61,319 bases of DNA from Bacteroidota bacterium (GTDB lineage: Bacteria; Bacteroidota; Bacteroidia; B-17B0; Aurantibacillaceae), in contig JANYEQ010000047.1 of the NCBI GenBank assembly GCA_025363015.1, positions 1 through 61,319 of the forward strand. Reading direction: 5' to 3'. A program made the position numbers and the translations under genes. Every line of letters begins with the position of its first letter. The first letter of the stretch is position 1. Positions 18,395-26,539 of this stretch are shown here, piece after piece. The notes beneath the pieces are model-generated. The model worked only from the letters and a program-made list of their open reading frames with translations, was not told the origin of the DNA and made no database searches.

Positions 18395-18979
18395 TTAATT
18401 CAATTCGTGTTCAACTTGTTTTTCGAAAAAATATTTTTTTAAACGTTGTAAGCATTTGTATTTTTGTGTTTTAGCATTATCACTATTGGTATAGCCAAAT
18501 TTTTCGGCAATATCATCCATGCTCAATTTTAAAACATAAAAATCGGTTATAATGGTATTACAAGGTTCGCCTAACAACTCCATACTTTGATTCATTTTAA
18601 AAATATTATCTTCTTTTTTAAAATGTTCGCTTAAATCGTTCGTTACATCGGCAACCTCCTCTTCTTCACCTTCTTTAAACAAAAATGTTTTACCATTTCT
18701 TTTCAATTGCTTTAGCCAAAGGCGTTTTGCTATTGAGTAAATATAGGTTTGTAACTGGCAATTTAACTCAAACTCTGGTTTTTTTACATTTTCAAACACT
18801 ATAATTATAGTTTCTTGATAAATGTCTTGCGCCTCCTCTTGTGTACCATTATTACTTACAATAAGTTTAAGAACGATGTTGTAATATTTTTTGTACAAAG
18901 CCGTCAATACTTCATTGCTGTTGGTGCGCAAGCCATCTATAAATTGGCTATCGGTAAACTGCAATTTGGGTTTTGACAT
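18395..18979 (-). CDS. ECF-type RNA polymerase sigma factor
   Basis: 194 residues with the two conserved ECF regions. Region 2 lies at about 20-95 (ALYKKYYNIVLKLI, then EEAQDIYQETIIIVFEN, which binds core polymerase and opens the -10 region). Region 4 lies at about 130-185 (helix-turn-helix MDDIAEKFGYTNSDNAKTQK). The linker is acidic (GEEEEVADVTND). It is the first gene of a two-gene operon with the anti-sigma-like protease, an arrangement in which the second product normally restrains the first. The operon diverges from the small lipoprotein gene at 19195, 215 bp away, which is a candidate target. Confidence 0.93.
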   Translation of the reverse strand: MSKPKLQFTDSQFIDGLRTNSNEVLTALYKKYYNIVLKLIVSNNGTQEEAQDIYQETIIIVFENVKKPEFELNCQLQTYIYSIAKRLWLKQLKRNGKTFLFKEGEEEEVADVTNDLSEHFKKEDNIFKMNQSMELLGEPCNTIITDFYVLKLSMDDIAEKFGYTNSDNAKTQKYKCLQRLKKYFFEKQVEHELN

Positions 18980-19194
18980 ATAACCTTGTTTTAATTAATA
19001 CAACTTTTTGCTAAAGGTAACCCTTTTGGGAATTATAAATTTTAAATTAAAATGTAAAATTAAAAAAATATAATTTTATTTATTTGATAATCAGTAGTTT
19101 ACAATTTATTTAAAAATAATATAATTTTTATGGGTTACTATTTTTTGTTTTGGGTATAAATATAAAATTAACAAACAATTTAAAACAAAACAAC

Positions 19195-19443
19195 ATGAAA
19201 AAAGTATTATCATTTATCGCCGTAGCAATGGTTGCTACTATGGTTTCTTGTGGACCTTCAGCTGAAGAAAAAGCTAAAATGGAAGAAAGAGCTAAGTTTT
19301 TAGTTGATTCAGCTGCTGCAGTAGTTACTGCACAAACTGAAGCTGCTGCTGCTGCTGCTACTGCTACTGCAGATAGTTTAGCTAAAGTTGCTGCTGATGC
19401 AGCTGCTGCAACTGCAACTGTAGTTGAAACTAAAAAACATTAA
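19195..19443 (+). CDS. Small Ala-rich lipoprotein, paralogue 1
   Basis: 82 residues from the ATG at 19195, which begins a standard lipoprotein signal (MKKVLSFIAVAMVATMVSC); an upstream GTG/TTG-type start would add 15 polar residues before the signal and is unlikely. The mature protein starts CGPSAEEKAKMEE, is highly charged for 25 residues, then becomes an alanine-rich helix with threonine and a few charges (positions about 42-77). It resembles the small coiled-coil outer-membrane lipoproteins of other bacteria in general make-up only. The acidic residues just after the Cys could act as a surface-export signal, which is inference. Strong terminator downstream. The next gene is a related lipoprotein with the same C-G-P-x-A-E start. 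Confidence 0.8.
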   Translation: MKKVLSFIAVAMVATMVSCGPSAEEKAKMEERAKFLVDSAAAVVTAQTEAAAAAATATADSLAKVAADAAAATATVVETKKH

Positions 19444-19468
19444 TAATTTGTGTTTAGTTAGCTGATTA

Positions 19469-19500
19469 GCCTCAAGCCTTGTGCTTGGGGCTTTTCTGTT
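19469..19500 (+). terminator. Intrinsic terminator after the Ala-rich lipoprotein
   Basis: Arms GCCTCAAGC (19469-19477) and GCTTGGGGC (19483-19491) pair over 9 bp with one G-U, with a 5-nt loop followed by TTTT and a further T-rich run. Confidence 0.88.
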
Positions 19501-19566
19501 TTTTATACTTTTTTGTTAAAGCTCAATAAAATAAATTTCTTACTTTTATAAGTTAAAATATATACA

Positions 19567-19782
19567 ATGAAAAACACACTAATCTTTGCTCTATCTTTAA
19601 TTACAATAGCATTTACTAATTGTGGTCCTGCGGCCGAAGATCGTATACAGTCAGATGCACGCAATAAAATTATTCAAGATTCGATGATCAACGCCATCCA
19701 GTCTCGTATTAATCAACCCATGCAAATAATGAACGAACAACCTCTAGTTCAGCCAACAATAAAGGATACAACTAAAAAGTAA
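19567..19782 (+). CDS. Small lipoprotein, paralogue 2
   Basis: 71 residues with a lipoprotein signal (MKNTLIFALSLITIAFTNC). After the Cys the sequence CGPAAEDRIQSDARNK parallels CGPSAEEKAKMEERAK of the upstream lipoprotein in length and charge, so the two look like diverged tandem copies. The rest lacks the alanine repeats and is Gln/Asn/Pro-rich (QSRINQPMQIMNEQPLVQP). Function unknown; an outer-membrane or inner-membrane anchored peptide. It has its own transcription unit because a terminator lies between the two genes. An AACATTT/AAATGTT inverted repeat follows at 19821-19835 but has no T-tract. Confidence 0.75.
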   Translation: MKNTLIFALSLITIAFTNCGPAAEDRIQSDARNKIIQDSMINAIQSRINQPMQIMNEQPLVQPTIKDTTKK

Positions 19783-19865
19783 AAAGGTTTAATTTAATTA
19801 ATATTGGCCATTGAACAGTTAACATTTTAAATGTTCAATTAGTACTTTATAATTCTCAATAAGTT

Positions 19866-20945
19866 ATGGAAATTACCGTTCAAACCGTATTAGAAGCTCT
19901 AAAATATGTAGATGATCCTGATCTTAAAAAAGATTTGGTAACCCTAAATATGATTAAAGATGTAGAAGTTAACGGTAAAAATATAGCCTTTACGGTTGTG
20001 CTTACTACACCAGCATGCCCCATGAAAGACATGATACATAATGCGTGTATGAATGCCATTTTACATTATGTAGATAAAGACGCAAAGGTTAAAATTAACA
20101 TGACGGCTACTGTTACTTCTAAAAAAGAAAAAGATGAAACCACCCTTCGCGATGTAAAAAACATTATTGCAGTAGCCAGTGGTAAAGGTGGGGTTGGTAA
20201 AAGTACCATTGCGGCAAATTTAGCATTAGGTTTAGCGCAACAGGGCGCAAAAGTGGGTATTGTTGATGCTGATATTTATGGGCCATCGCAACACATAATG
20301 TTTGGCGTTGAGCGGGAAATGCCAGGACCAGGTGATTTTAATGGACAAAAAAAAATGAGTCCTGTGCTTAGTTACGGCGTTAAAATAAATTCGGTTGGTT
20401 TTTTAGCAGGTCCTAATCAGGTAATAGCTTTACGTGGGCCAATGGCTAGCAAAGCGCTTACGCAATTATTTTACGATACCGTTTGGGGCGAATTAGATTA
20501 TTTAATTGTAGATTTACCCCCAGGCACAGGCGATATTCAAATAAGTTTATGTAGCCAAGTACCTTTAACAGGCGCTGTAATTGTATGTACACCACAAGAT
20601 GTGGCTATTAGCGACGCTCGAAAAGGAATAGCCCTATTTCAATTGCCTGCTATTAATGTACCTATATTAGGTTTAGTAGAAAACATGGCCTGGTTTACAC
20701 CTGCCGAATTACCTAATAATAAATATTATATTTTTGGCAAAGACGGTGTAAAAAATTTAGCTGAAGAATTACAGGTACCCTTATTAGCTCAACTGCCTTT
20801 AGTACAAAGCATTCGCGAAGCAGCAGATATTGGACGCCCAGCAGTATTGCAAGAAAATACCGAACAAGCTTTAAATTTTTTAGAATTAGCGCAAAACGTA
20901 GCACAACAAATTGCTATTAAAAATGCTGAAGTAGTAACCGTTTAA
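19866..20945 (+). CDS. mrp: Mrp/ApbC/NBP35-type iron-sulfur cluster carrier ATPase
   Basis: 359 residues; a cytoplasmic P-loop ATPase that binds and passes on Fe-S clusters. Residues 1-80 form the MIP18/DUF59 domain with the conserved TTPACPMKD segment (Cys51). The deviant Walker A motif SGKGGVGKST is at 105-114, followed by VDADIYGPSQH and DLPPGTGDIQ. In many homologues a C-x-x-C pair follows the ENMSYF segment and bridges the dimer through the cluster. Here the equivalent segment ENMAWFTPAELPNNKYY has no cysteines, as I recall for other Bacteroidota, so cluster binding must differ. Gene stands between a lipoprotein and a hydrolase, with no operon partner obvious. Confidence 0.93.
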   Translation: MEITVQTVLEALKYVDDPDLKKDLVTLNMIKDVEVNGKNIAFTVVLTTPACPMKDMIHNACMNAILHYVDKDAKVKINMTATVTSKKEKDETTLRDVKNIIAVASGKGGVGKSTIAANLALGLAQQGAKVGIVDADIYGPSQHIMFGVEREMPGPGDFNGQKKMSPVLSYGVKINSVGFLAGPNQVIALRGPMASKALTQLFYDTVWGELDYLIVDLPPGTGDIQISLCSQVPLTGAVIVCTPQDVAISDARKGIALFQLPAINVPILGLVENMAWFTPAELPNNKYYIFGKDGVKNLAEELQVPLLAQLPLVQSIREAADIGRPAVLQENTEQALNFLELAQNVAQQIAIKNAEVVTV

Positions 20946-21009
20946 TTTTTTTGAAACTGAGTAGTTACACTCAATTTATCGAAGTAAGAATCAAAGCCAC
21001 ACATACATT

Positions 21010-22899
21010 ATGAAAACATTTTTAATTAATTTATTTTTTACTATAGTAACAACCACTTTTTCTCAAACTATTGATAGCGCTTGGGTGTATAACAACTATA
21101 ACAAACAAGAAGTGCAAATAACCATGCGCGATGGTAAAAAATTATTTACCTGTGTGTATGCGCCTAAAAGTAATACCGAAAAACATCCTATTTTAATGGT
21201 GCGTACGCCTTACTCCTGCTCTCCATACGGAAAAAATTTTAGTACGCGTTTATACACTAGTTATTGGAGAGAGTATTTAAAAGAAGGTTACATCATGGTA
21301 ATACAAGACGTTCGCGGACGTTATATGAGTGAAGGTGATTTTGTAGATGTACGTCCGTTTATTGAAAATAAAAAAACAAATACTTCGACAGGCTCAATAG
21401 ATATTGATGAAGCAAGCGATACCTACGATGCAGTAGATTGGTTAATTAAAAATGTTACAAATAATAACGGCAATGTTGGTGTATTTGGTATTTCGTACCC
21501 TGGGTTTTATAGCACCATGGCAGCTCTGTCTAATCATCCTGCTATAAAAGCGGTTAGTCCGCAGGCACCTGTTACCGATTGGTTTATAGGCGATGATTTT
21601 CATCACAATGGTGCCTTTGCCATCATGGACGGATTTAATTTTTACTCTAGTTTTGGCTTGCCACATCCTAAGCCAACTTCTGAAGATGAAAAAAGATTTG
21701 AGTTTCCTGAAAATGACAATTATAACTTTTATTTAAAGCAAGGCGCCTTACGTAATTTTAAAAAATTGTTTACTGATACCATAAAATTTTGGAACGATTT
21801 AATGAATCACCCAAATTACGACAACTGGTGGAAAGCCCGCGATGCTCGCCGAGCTTGTAAAAATATTAAACCCGCCATGTTGGTTGTTGGCGGTACTTTT
21901 GATGCCGAAGATTGTTTTGGCGCTTGGAATTTATACAAGGCTATTGAAAAACAAAGCCCTGCAACAACTAATAAATTGGTAATGGGTCCTTGGTTTCATG
22001 GAGGCTGGAGCAGAGGCTATGGTGCTAATTTAGGCAACATTAGGTTTGGAAGTAAAACATCGGAATATTACCAACAAAACATTGAAATACCCTACTTTAA
22101 TTATTATTTAAAAAACAAAGGCGATGTTAAAAACATAGCCGAGGCTACCGTTTTTTTTACTGGCGAAAATAACTGGAAAACCTTTACAGAATGGCCATCT
22201 AAAAAGATAGAATTATTGCCCATTTATTTTAACCAAAATCAAAAATTGTCGTTTCAAAAACCTAATTCCGACAACTCATTTTCAAAATATACTAGCAACC
22301 CCAACAAGCCCGTACCTTATACCGAAGATGTGCATTTGAATAGAACGCGCGAGTACATGAGCGATGACCAACGCTTTGCTGCTCGCCGAACAGATGTATT
22401 GGTATTTGAAACCGAAGTTTTACAAAACGATATGACATTGGCAGGAAATGTACTTGCCGATTTAAAAGTAAGCATCTCAACTACAGATGCTGATTTTGTT
22501 GTAAAAATAATTGATATTTTTCCTAATGATTTTAAATACGATACCAGCTATTGTTGTAAGGGTGTAAAAAATGAAGTGGAAATGGCAGGCTACCAAATGT
22601 TAGTGCGTGGTGAAATTATGCGTGGACGTTTTAGAAATAGTTTTGAAAACCCACAAGCCTTTAAACCAAATACTATTGAAACTGTAAAATTTGAATTACC
22701 CGATGTAGCGCATACCTTTAAAAAAGGGCATAAATTAATGATACAAATACAAAGCTCGTGGTTTCCTATTTTTGATAGAAACCCACAGCAATTTGTAGAT
22801 ATTTATAAATGTAGTGATAGCGATTTTATTGAAAGCGATATAAAATTGTTCCATCAAAGTAATCATTCATCCACTCTACTTTTACCAATTTTAAAATAA
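21010..22899 (+). CDS. Secreted CocE/NonD-family acyl hydrolase (X-Pro dipeptidyl-peptidase fold)
   Basis: 629 residues with a signal peptide ending near residue 19 (TTFSQ). Residues about 35-345 form the alpha/beta hydrolase domain with its triad: Ser162 in the G-I-S-Y-P-G elbow, Asp298 in GGTFDAED and His330 in GPWFHGGW. The C-terminal 250 residues form the jelly-roll (GHKLMIQIQSSWFPIFDRNPQ) shared by cocaine esterase, alpha-amino-acid ester hydrolases and glutaryl acylases. It probably acts in the periplasm on peptide or amino-acid esters, or on X-Pro peptides; the precise substrate cannot be told. A tiny Cys-rich membrane-protein gene follows after 5 bp. Confidence 0.9.
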   Translation: MKTFLINLFFTIVTTTFSQTIDSAWVYNNYNKQEVQITMRDGKKLFTCVYAPKSNTEKHPILMVRTPYSCSPYGKNFSTRLYTSYWREYLKEGYIMVIQDVRGRYMSEGDFVDVRPFIENKKTNTSTGSIDIDEASDTYDAVDWLIKNVTNNNGNVGVFGISYPGFYSTMAALSNHPAIKAVSPQAPVTDWFIGDDFHHNGAFAIMDGFNFYSSFGLPHPKPTSEDEKRFEFPENDNYNFYLKQGALRNFKKLFTDTIKFWNDLMNHPNYDNWWKARDARRACKNIKPAMLVVGGTFDAEDCFGAWNLYKAIEKQSPATTNKLVMGPWFHGGWSRGYGANLGNIRFGSKTSEYYQQNIEIPYFNYYLKNKGDVKNIAEATVFFTGENNWKTFTEWPSKKIELLPIYFNQNQKLSFQKPNSDNSFSKYTSNPNKPVPYTEDVHLNRTREYMSDDQRFAARRTDVLVFETEVLQNDMTLAGNVLADLKVSISTTDADFVVKIIDIFPNDFKYDTSYCCKGVKNEVEMAGYQMLVRGEIMRGRFRNSFENPQAFKPNTIETVKFELPDVAHTFKKGHKLMIQIQSSWFPIFDRNPQQFVDIYKCSDSDFIESDIKLFHQSNHSSTLLLPILK

Positions 22900-22904
22900 T
22901 TTAA

Positions 22905-23021
22905 TTGCAACAAATAATAGCATATTGTTTAGTTGGCATTGCCATTGTTTATTTACTTTTTAAGTTTATAAAAAAAAACAAAGCCAAACCTGGTTGCAAT
23001 AACGATTGTAGTTGCCATTAA
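22905..23021 (+). CDS. FeoB-associated Cys-rich membrane protein-like microprotein
   Basis: A 38-residue protein that is easy to miss. It starts with TTG at 22905, immediately after an in-frame TAA, so no other upstream start exists. It has one membrane helix (QIIAYCLVGIAIVYLLFKFI), a basic stop (KKNKAKPG) and a Cys-rich tail (CNNDCSCH). That pattern, a single helix then C-x3-C-x-C, is typical of FeoB-associated Cys-rich membrane proteins, which are thought to assist ferrous iron transport. No feoA or feoB is in the window, so it is an orphan. It ends 1 bp before the convergent recN stop and follows the CocE-like gene by 5 bp. Confidence 0.7.
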   Translation: MQQIIAYCLVGIAIVYLLFKFIKKNKAKPGCNNDCSCH

Positions 23022-23022
23022 T

Positions 23023-24681
23023 TTAATTTACACTCAACAAATCTTTTGCGTTTACTAATGCAGCTGGTGTTGGATTACCAGTGCTTAGCATTTTTGCAAT
23101 TTCGGTAATGCGTTCTTCTTGTGTAAGTTGTTTTATAAACGACGAGGTTTTATTAGCGCCATCTTTTTTATACACAAATAAATGATGATGACCCTTACTT
23201 GCCATTTGTGGTAAATGCGTAATGGTTATTACTTGCAGGGTACTGCCCATATTTAATAATATGGTTCCAATTTTATCGGCTACATCGCCGCTAACTCCTG
23301 TATCAATTTCATCAAAAATAATGGTGGGTAATTGTTTTTTTTCAGCCAGTAACGATTTTAAAGTCAGCATTAAACGCGATAGTTCTCCGCCACTGGCTAC
23401 TTTGTGTAATTCGTTTAAAGGAGCACCTTTGTTGGCACTAAATAAAAACTTTACTTGATCGAAACCATTTATTGTTAACTCTGGCGTTTGCTGAATATCT
23501 ATTTTAAAAATAGCATTGGGCATAGAGAGGTTTGTTAAAATATTTTTTACTTTAGTTTCAATAGTAGTTAAGGATTTTGTTCTGAGCTTTGTTAAATCAG
23601 TAGCCAATTTAGTACTCGTAGCTTTAACTTGTGCCAGTTCTTTTTTAGTTTTTTCTATTTGTGTTTCAATAGAACTAAATTGCGATAGTTTATTTTCAAT
23701 ATCGGTTTTAATGGTTAATAATTCTTCTTCGCTTTTTACATTGTGTTTTTTTAGTAAGCGGTTAAGTTTATCTAATTTTAAATTTACGGTTTCTAACTTT
23801 TTAGTATCGTAATTTACGGCGCCTTCAGCATCTTCTAAATCGGTTGCTAATTCTTTTAACTCAATATACGTAGAGCTTAAGCGCGATAAAAATTCAGCAT
23901 AATTACTGCCGTATTTACTAATTGTATTTAATTGTTGTTTTAGTTGCGATAGATTGCTGAGTATATTTATATCGCCCCCATTAATAGCATTGGCAACGTT
24001 TAGCAAATTGATTTTAATGGTTTCGGCATTTTCGAGGGTGTTACTTTCTTCTTCTAAAGTTTTTAAACTACCTTGTTTAATGTCGGCTTCGTTCAATTCG
24101 TTAAACAAAAATTGATAATAATCTAACTCTTTTTTTGCTTGGGTTTCTTGCTGGGTAAGGGTGGTAAGCGTGGTGTTTAATTTAGTATGATGATTAAAGT
24201 TTAGTTTGTAATTTTTAAACACATCTAAACTTTCTGCAAATGCATCTACAATTTGTAATTGAAAGTTGGTTTGATTTAATAACAAGGTTTGGTGTTGCGA
24301 ATGTATATCAATTAATTTTTCGGATAATAGTTTTAGCACATTTAAGGCAACGGGTGTATCGTTTAAAAAACTGCGCGATTTACCTTCGGCACTAATTTCG
24401 CGACGGAGCACTAAGGTGTTTTCAAAATCTAATTCGTGCTCGGTAAAAAAAGAATGTAGGCTTAATGTTTGGGCATTAAAGGTGGCTTCTATAATGCATT
24501 TTTTAGTTTTATTTTGTAGAGCGGCCACATCGGCTCTATTACCAAGCACAAGACCCAGAGCTTCTAAAAAAATAGATTTACCAGCGCCTGTTTCGCCAGT
24601 AATAACGGTGAGGTTACCAGGAAAGGTAACATCCATCTCGTCTATTAACGCAAAATTATGAATGTATAAGTGTGTTAGCAT
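23023..24681 (-). CDS. recN: DNA repair ATPase RecN
   Basis: 552 residues, the usual RecN length; an SMC-like cytoplasmic ATPase recruited to DNA double-strand breaks. Walker A GETGAGKS is at 29-36 after the typical N-terminus LTHLYIHNFALIDEMDV. The middle, about 150-365, is a long antiparallel coiled coil. The ABC signature VASGGELSRLML precedes Walker B TIIFDEIDTGVSGDVA, and the H-loop is ITHLPQMAS. All ATPase motifs are intact. Single-gene unit; no LexA/SOS box recognised upstream. Confidence 0.97.
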   Translation of the reverse strand: MLTHLYIHNFALIDEMDVTFPGNLTVITGETGAGKSIFLEALGLVLGNRADVAALQNKTKKCIIEATFNAQTLSLHSFFTEHELDFENTLVLRREISAEGKSRSFLNDTPVALNVLKLLSEKLIDIHSQHQTLLLNQTNFQLQIVDAFAESLDVFKNYKLNFNHHTKLNTTLTTLTQQETQAKKELDYYQFLFNELNEADIKQGSLKTLEEESNTLENAETIKINLLNVANAINGGDINILSNLSQLKQQLNTISKYGSNYAEFLSRLSSTYIELKELATDLEDAEGAVNYDTKKLETVNLKLDKLNRLLKKHNVKSEEELLTIKTDIENKLSQFSSIETQIEKTKKELAQVKATSTKLATDLTKLRTKSLTTIETKVKNILTNLSMPNAIFKIDIQQTPELTINGFDQVKFLFSANKGAPLNELHKVASGGELSRLMLTLKSLLAEKKQLPTIIFDEIDTGVSGDVADKIGTILLNMGSTLQVITITHLPQMASKGHHHLFVYKKDGANKTSSFIKQLTQEERITEIAKMLSTGNPTPAALVNAKDLLSVN

Positions 24682-25217
24682 TGGTGTAAAGTTGGTAATT
24701 TTTTATTATAAGGCATAATTTTTTATTAAGAGGAATAGCGATTGAAGAGACAAAAGAGATTGCAGAATGGTAAGAGACAGGAATAAAAGATATAACAGTA
24801 AGTTATATAATCTATTTGGGCGACAATGAACTTTTTAGAAGAAAGGTTTTATGTTTTTGATTTAGTTTTTGGTTTCGGTAGATGTTTAGTAACCTCATAG
24901 AAAATAGTGAAAAAGCAGTAGCGATATTAATTTGTACTATTACCCTTGAATATTTGTGATATTGTACTTTTAACAAGGTATAAAAAAATATTTTCATAAC
25001 TCTTAAATTAAACCTTGTATTAGTTTAATAGTCAATTACATATTATAAAATTTAAAATGAAATATACTTTATTACTGTAGAAAAAATAATAAACTTTTAA
25101 TGACACAAAAAATAGTTATTAATAGGTGATGATAAAATTACTTATTACAAATACTTTATATTTTTTTTAATACCAATTAATTACCTTAGTTAATAAATTT
25201 AAAACAACTGTAAATAC
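24682..25217. other. Gene-poor AT-rich stretch of 536 bp
   Basis: Lies between the start of recN and the stop of msrC. No convincing gene, terminator or repeat. Short open frames exist on both strands, but their translations are low-complexity and start-less or lack any family resemblance. One plus-strand frame (24711-24857) reads like a charged protein interrupted by one stop at 24771 and could be a gene remnant (see findings). Confidence 0.5.
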
Positions 25218-25697
25218 TTATTTAAATAAAATTAAGTCTAAAATTTGTTTTAAATAATGTTCGTCCACATCGTTAAACGAATTTAACTCGTCACTATCCA
25301 CATCTAACACCCCTATTACGGTGTTGTTTTTATTAAAAATAGGAATAACAATTTCGCTTTTGGTTAAGCTACTACAAGCAATGTGTCCTTCAAACTCATC
25401 TACATTAGGTACTATTAATGTGTGTGCTTTTTGCCAAGCAGCACCACACACACCTCTACCATTATTAATACGGGTACAGGCTACTGGCCCTTGAAAAGGG
25501 CCCAACACTAATTGATTATTTTTTACGAGATAAAAGCCAACCCAAAAAAAATTTAAACCGTATTTTAAAGCCGCACACACATTTGCCATATTGGCAACGG
25601 CATCGTCTTCGCCATTTAGTAATGCTTCAATTTGTGGTAAAAGTTGTTTATACTTTTCTTCTTTTGTAGAAGCTGTTATTATTAAATCGTCGGCCAT
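25218..25697 (-). CDS. msrC: Free methionine-(R)-sulfoxide reductase, GAF domain
   Basis: 159 residues making one GAF domain. It reduces free methionine-R-sulfoxide in the cytoplasm with thioredoxin-derived electrons. The three fRMsr cysteines are in place: Cys74 (GPVACTRI), Cys84 (GRGVCGAA) and Cys108 (HIACSSLTKSEIVIP), with the acidic residue Glu115 and the C-terminal GVLDVDSDELNSFNDVDE. The start ATG fits family length. It lies 64 bp downstream of the polyprenol-phosphate sugar transferase gene, the two probably sharing a transcript. Confidence 0.95.
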   Translation of the reverse strand: MADDLIITASTKEEKYKQLLPQIEALLNGEDDAVANMANVCAALKYGLNFFWVGFYLVKNNQLVLGPFQGPVACTRINNGRGVCGAAWQKAHTLIVPNVDEFEGHIACSSLTKSEIVIPIFNKNNTVIGVLDVDSDELNSFNDVDEHYLKQILDLILFK

Positions 25698-25761
25698 AAG
25701 AATTTAGTCGTTTGTTGTAAGTCATTGTCGAATTAACTCATTATCAAATTAATTCATTTGC

Positions 25762-26472
25762 TTAATGTTTAGAAAAACGCATTTGTAGCACGCCTAAAAA
25801 TGCTTCTTTAAAAATTTTAGTACTCATTTTACTAACGCCCTCTACCCTATCAATAAAAGTAATTGGTACTTCGGCAATTTTAAATCCTTTTTTATACGCT
25901 CGGTATTTCATTTCTATTTGAAAGGCGTAGCCCATAAATTTAATAGCATCTAAATTAATAGTTTGTAACACTTTACGTTTGTAACATTTAAAACCTGCTG
26001 TAGTATCTTTTACCTTAATCCATAAAATCATTCGCACATAAATAGAGGCGCAATAGGATAAAAAAATACGTTTATTGTCCCAATTACTAACATTGCCACC
26101 TTTTACATAACGCGAGCCTACAGCCACATCTGCACCATTTTCGCAAGCCTGTTGTAAACGAATTAAATCGTTAGGGTTATGACTAAAATCGCAGTCCATT
26201 TCAAAAATAAAATCGTAATTTTTTGCCAATGCCCATTTAAAACCGTGAATGTATGCAGTGCCTAAACCTAATTTGCCTTTTCGTTCTTGAATAAATAATT
26301 TATCAAAAAATTCAACTTGTAATTCTTTTACTTTATTAGCCGTACCATCGGGGCTTCCATCATCTACAATTAAAATATGAAATGGGTTGGGCAATGAGAA
26401 CACCGTACGAATCATTTTTTCAATGTTTTCGATTTCGTTGTAAGTAGGTATTATAACCAAACTGGCGCTCAT
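25762..26472 (-). CDS. Polyprenol-phosphate mannosyltransferase-like GT2 enzyme (DPM1 type)
   Basis: 236 residues, the soluble GT-A domain alone. It should transfer a sugar, classically mannose from GDP-mannose, to a polyprenyl phosphate at the inner face of the cytoplasmic membrane. Motifs: IIPTYNEIENIE (8-19), IVDDGSPDGT (35-44) for nucleotide binding, the DxD-type metal site Asp93-Cys-Asp95 in EMDCDFSHNP, and GSRYVKGGNVSNW later. No membrane helices follow, as in DPM1-type enzymes. The TMTC-like protein at 11.1-13.6 kb could use such a lipid-linked sugar, but that link is inference. Confidence 0.9.
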   Translation of the reverse strand: MSASLVIIPTYNEIENIEKMIRTVFSLPNPFHILIVDDGSPDGTANKVKELQVEFFDKLFIQERKGKLGLGTAYIHGFKWALAKNYDFIFEMDCDFSHNPNDLIRLQQACENGADVAVGSRYVKGGNVSNWDNKRIFLSYCASIYVRMILWIKVKDTTAGFKCYKRKVLQTINLDAIKFMGYAFQIEMKYRAYKKGFKIAEVPITFIDRVEGVSKMSTKIFKEAFLGVLQMRFSKH

Positions 26473-26539
26473 TTATTGCGAATATAATTATAATGTAAGA
26501 AATACAATGTATAAAAAAGTATAATTATTTAAACAATAA

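Noticed and set aside
19330-19440. The alanine-codon run in the small lipoprotein as a repeat-driven frameshift or assembly fault
   Set aside because: The frame is continuous, codons vary (GCT, GCA, GCC-like mixtures with ACT), and a terminator follows directly.
24801-24811. A partial third copy (AGTTATATAAT) of the 18-nt envelope element
   Set aside because: Only the AT-rich 11 nt match; the CACACT end is missing and no gene of the regulon is near.
24812-24997. A 61-codon minus-strand frame in the recN-msrC interval
   Set aside because: Basic, low-complexity translation without a domain, signal peptide or promoter; typical of chance in AT-rich sequence.
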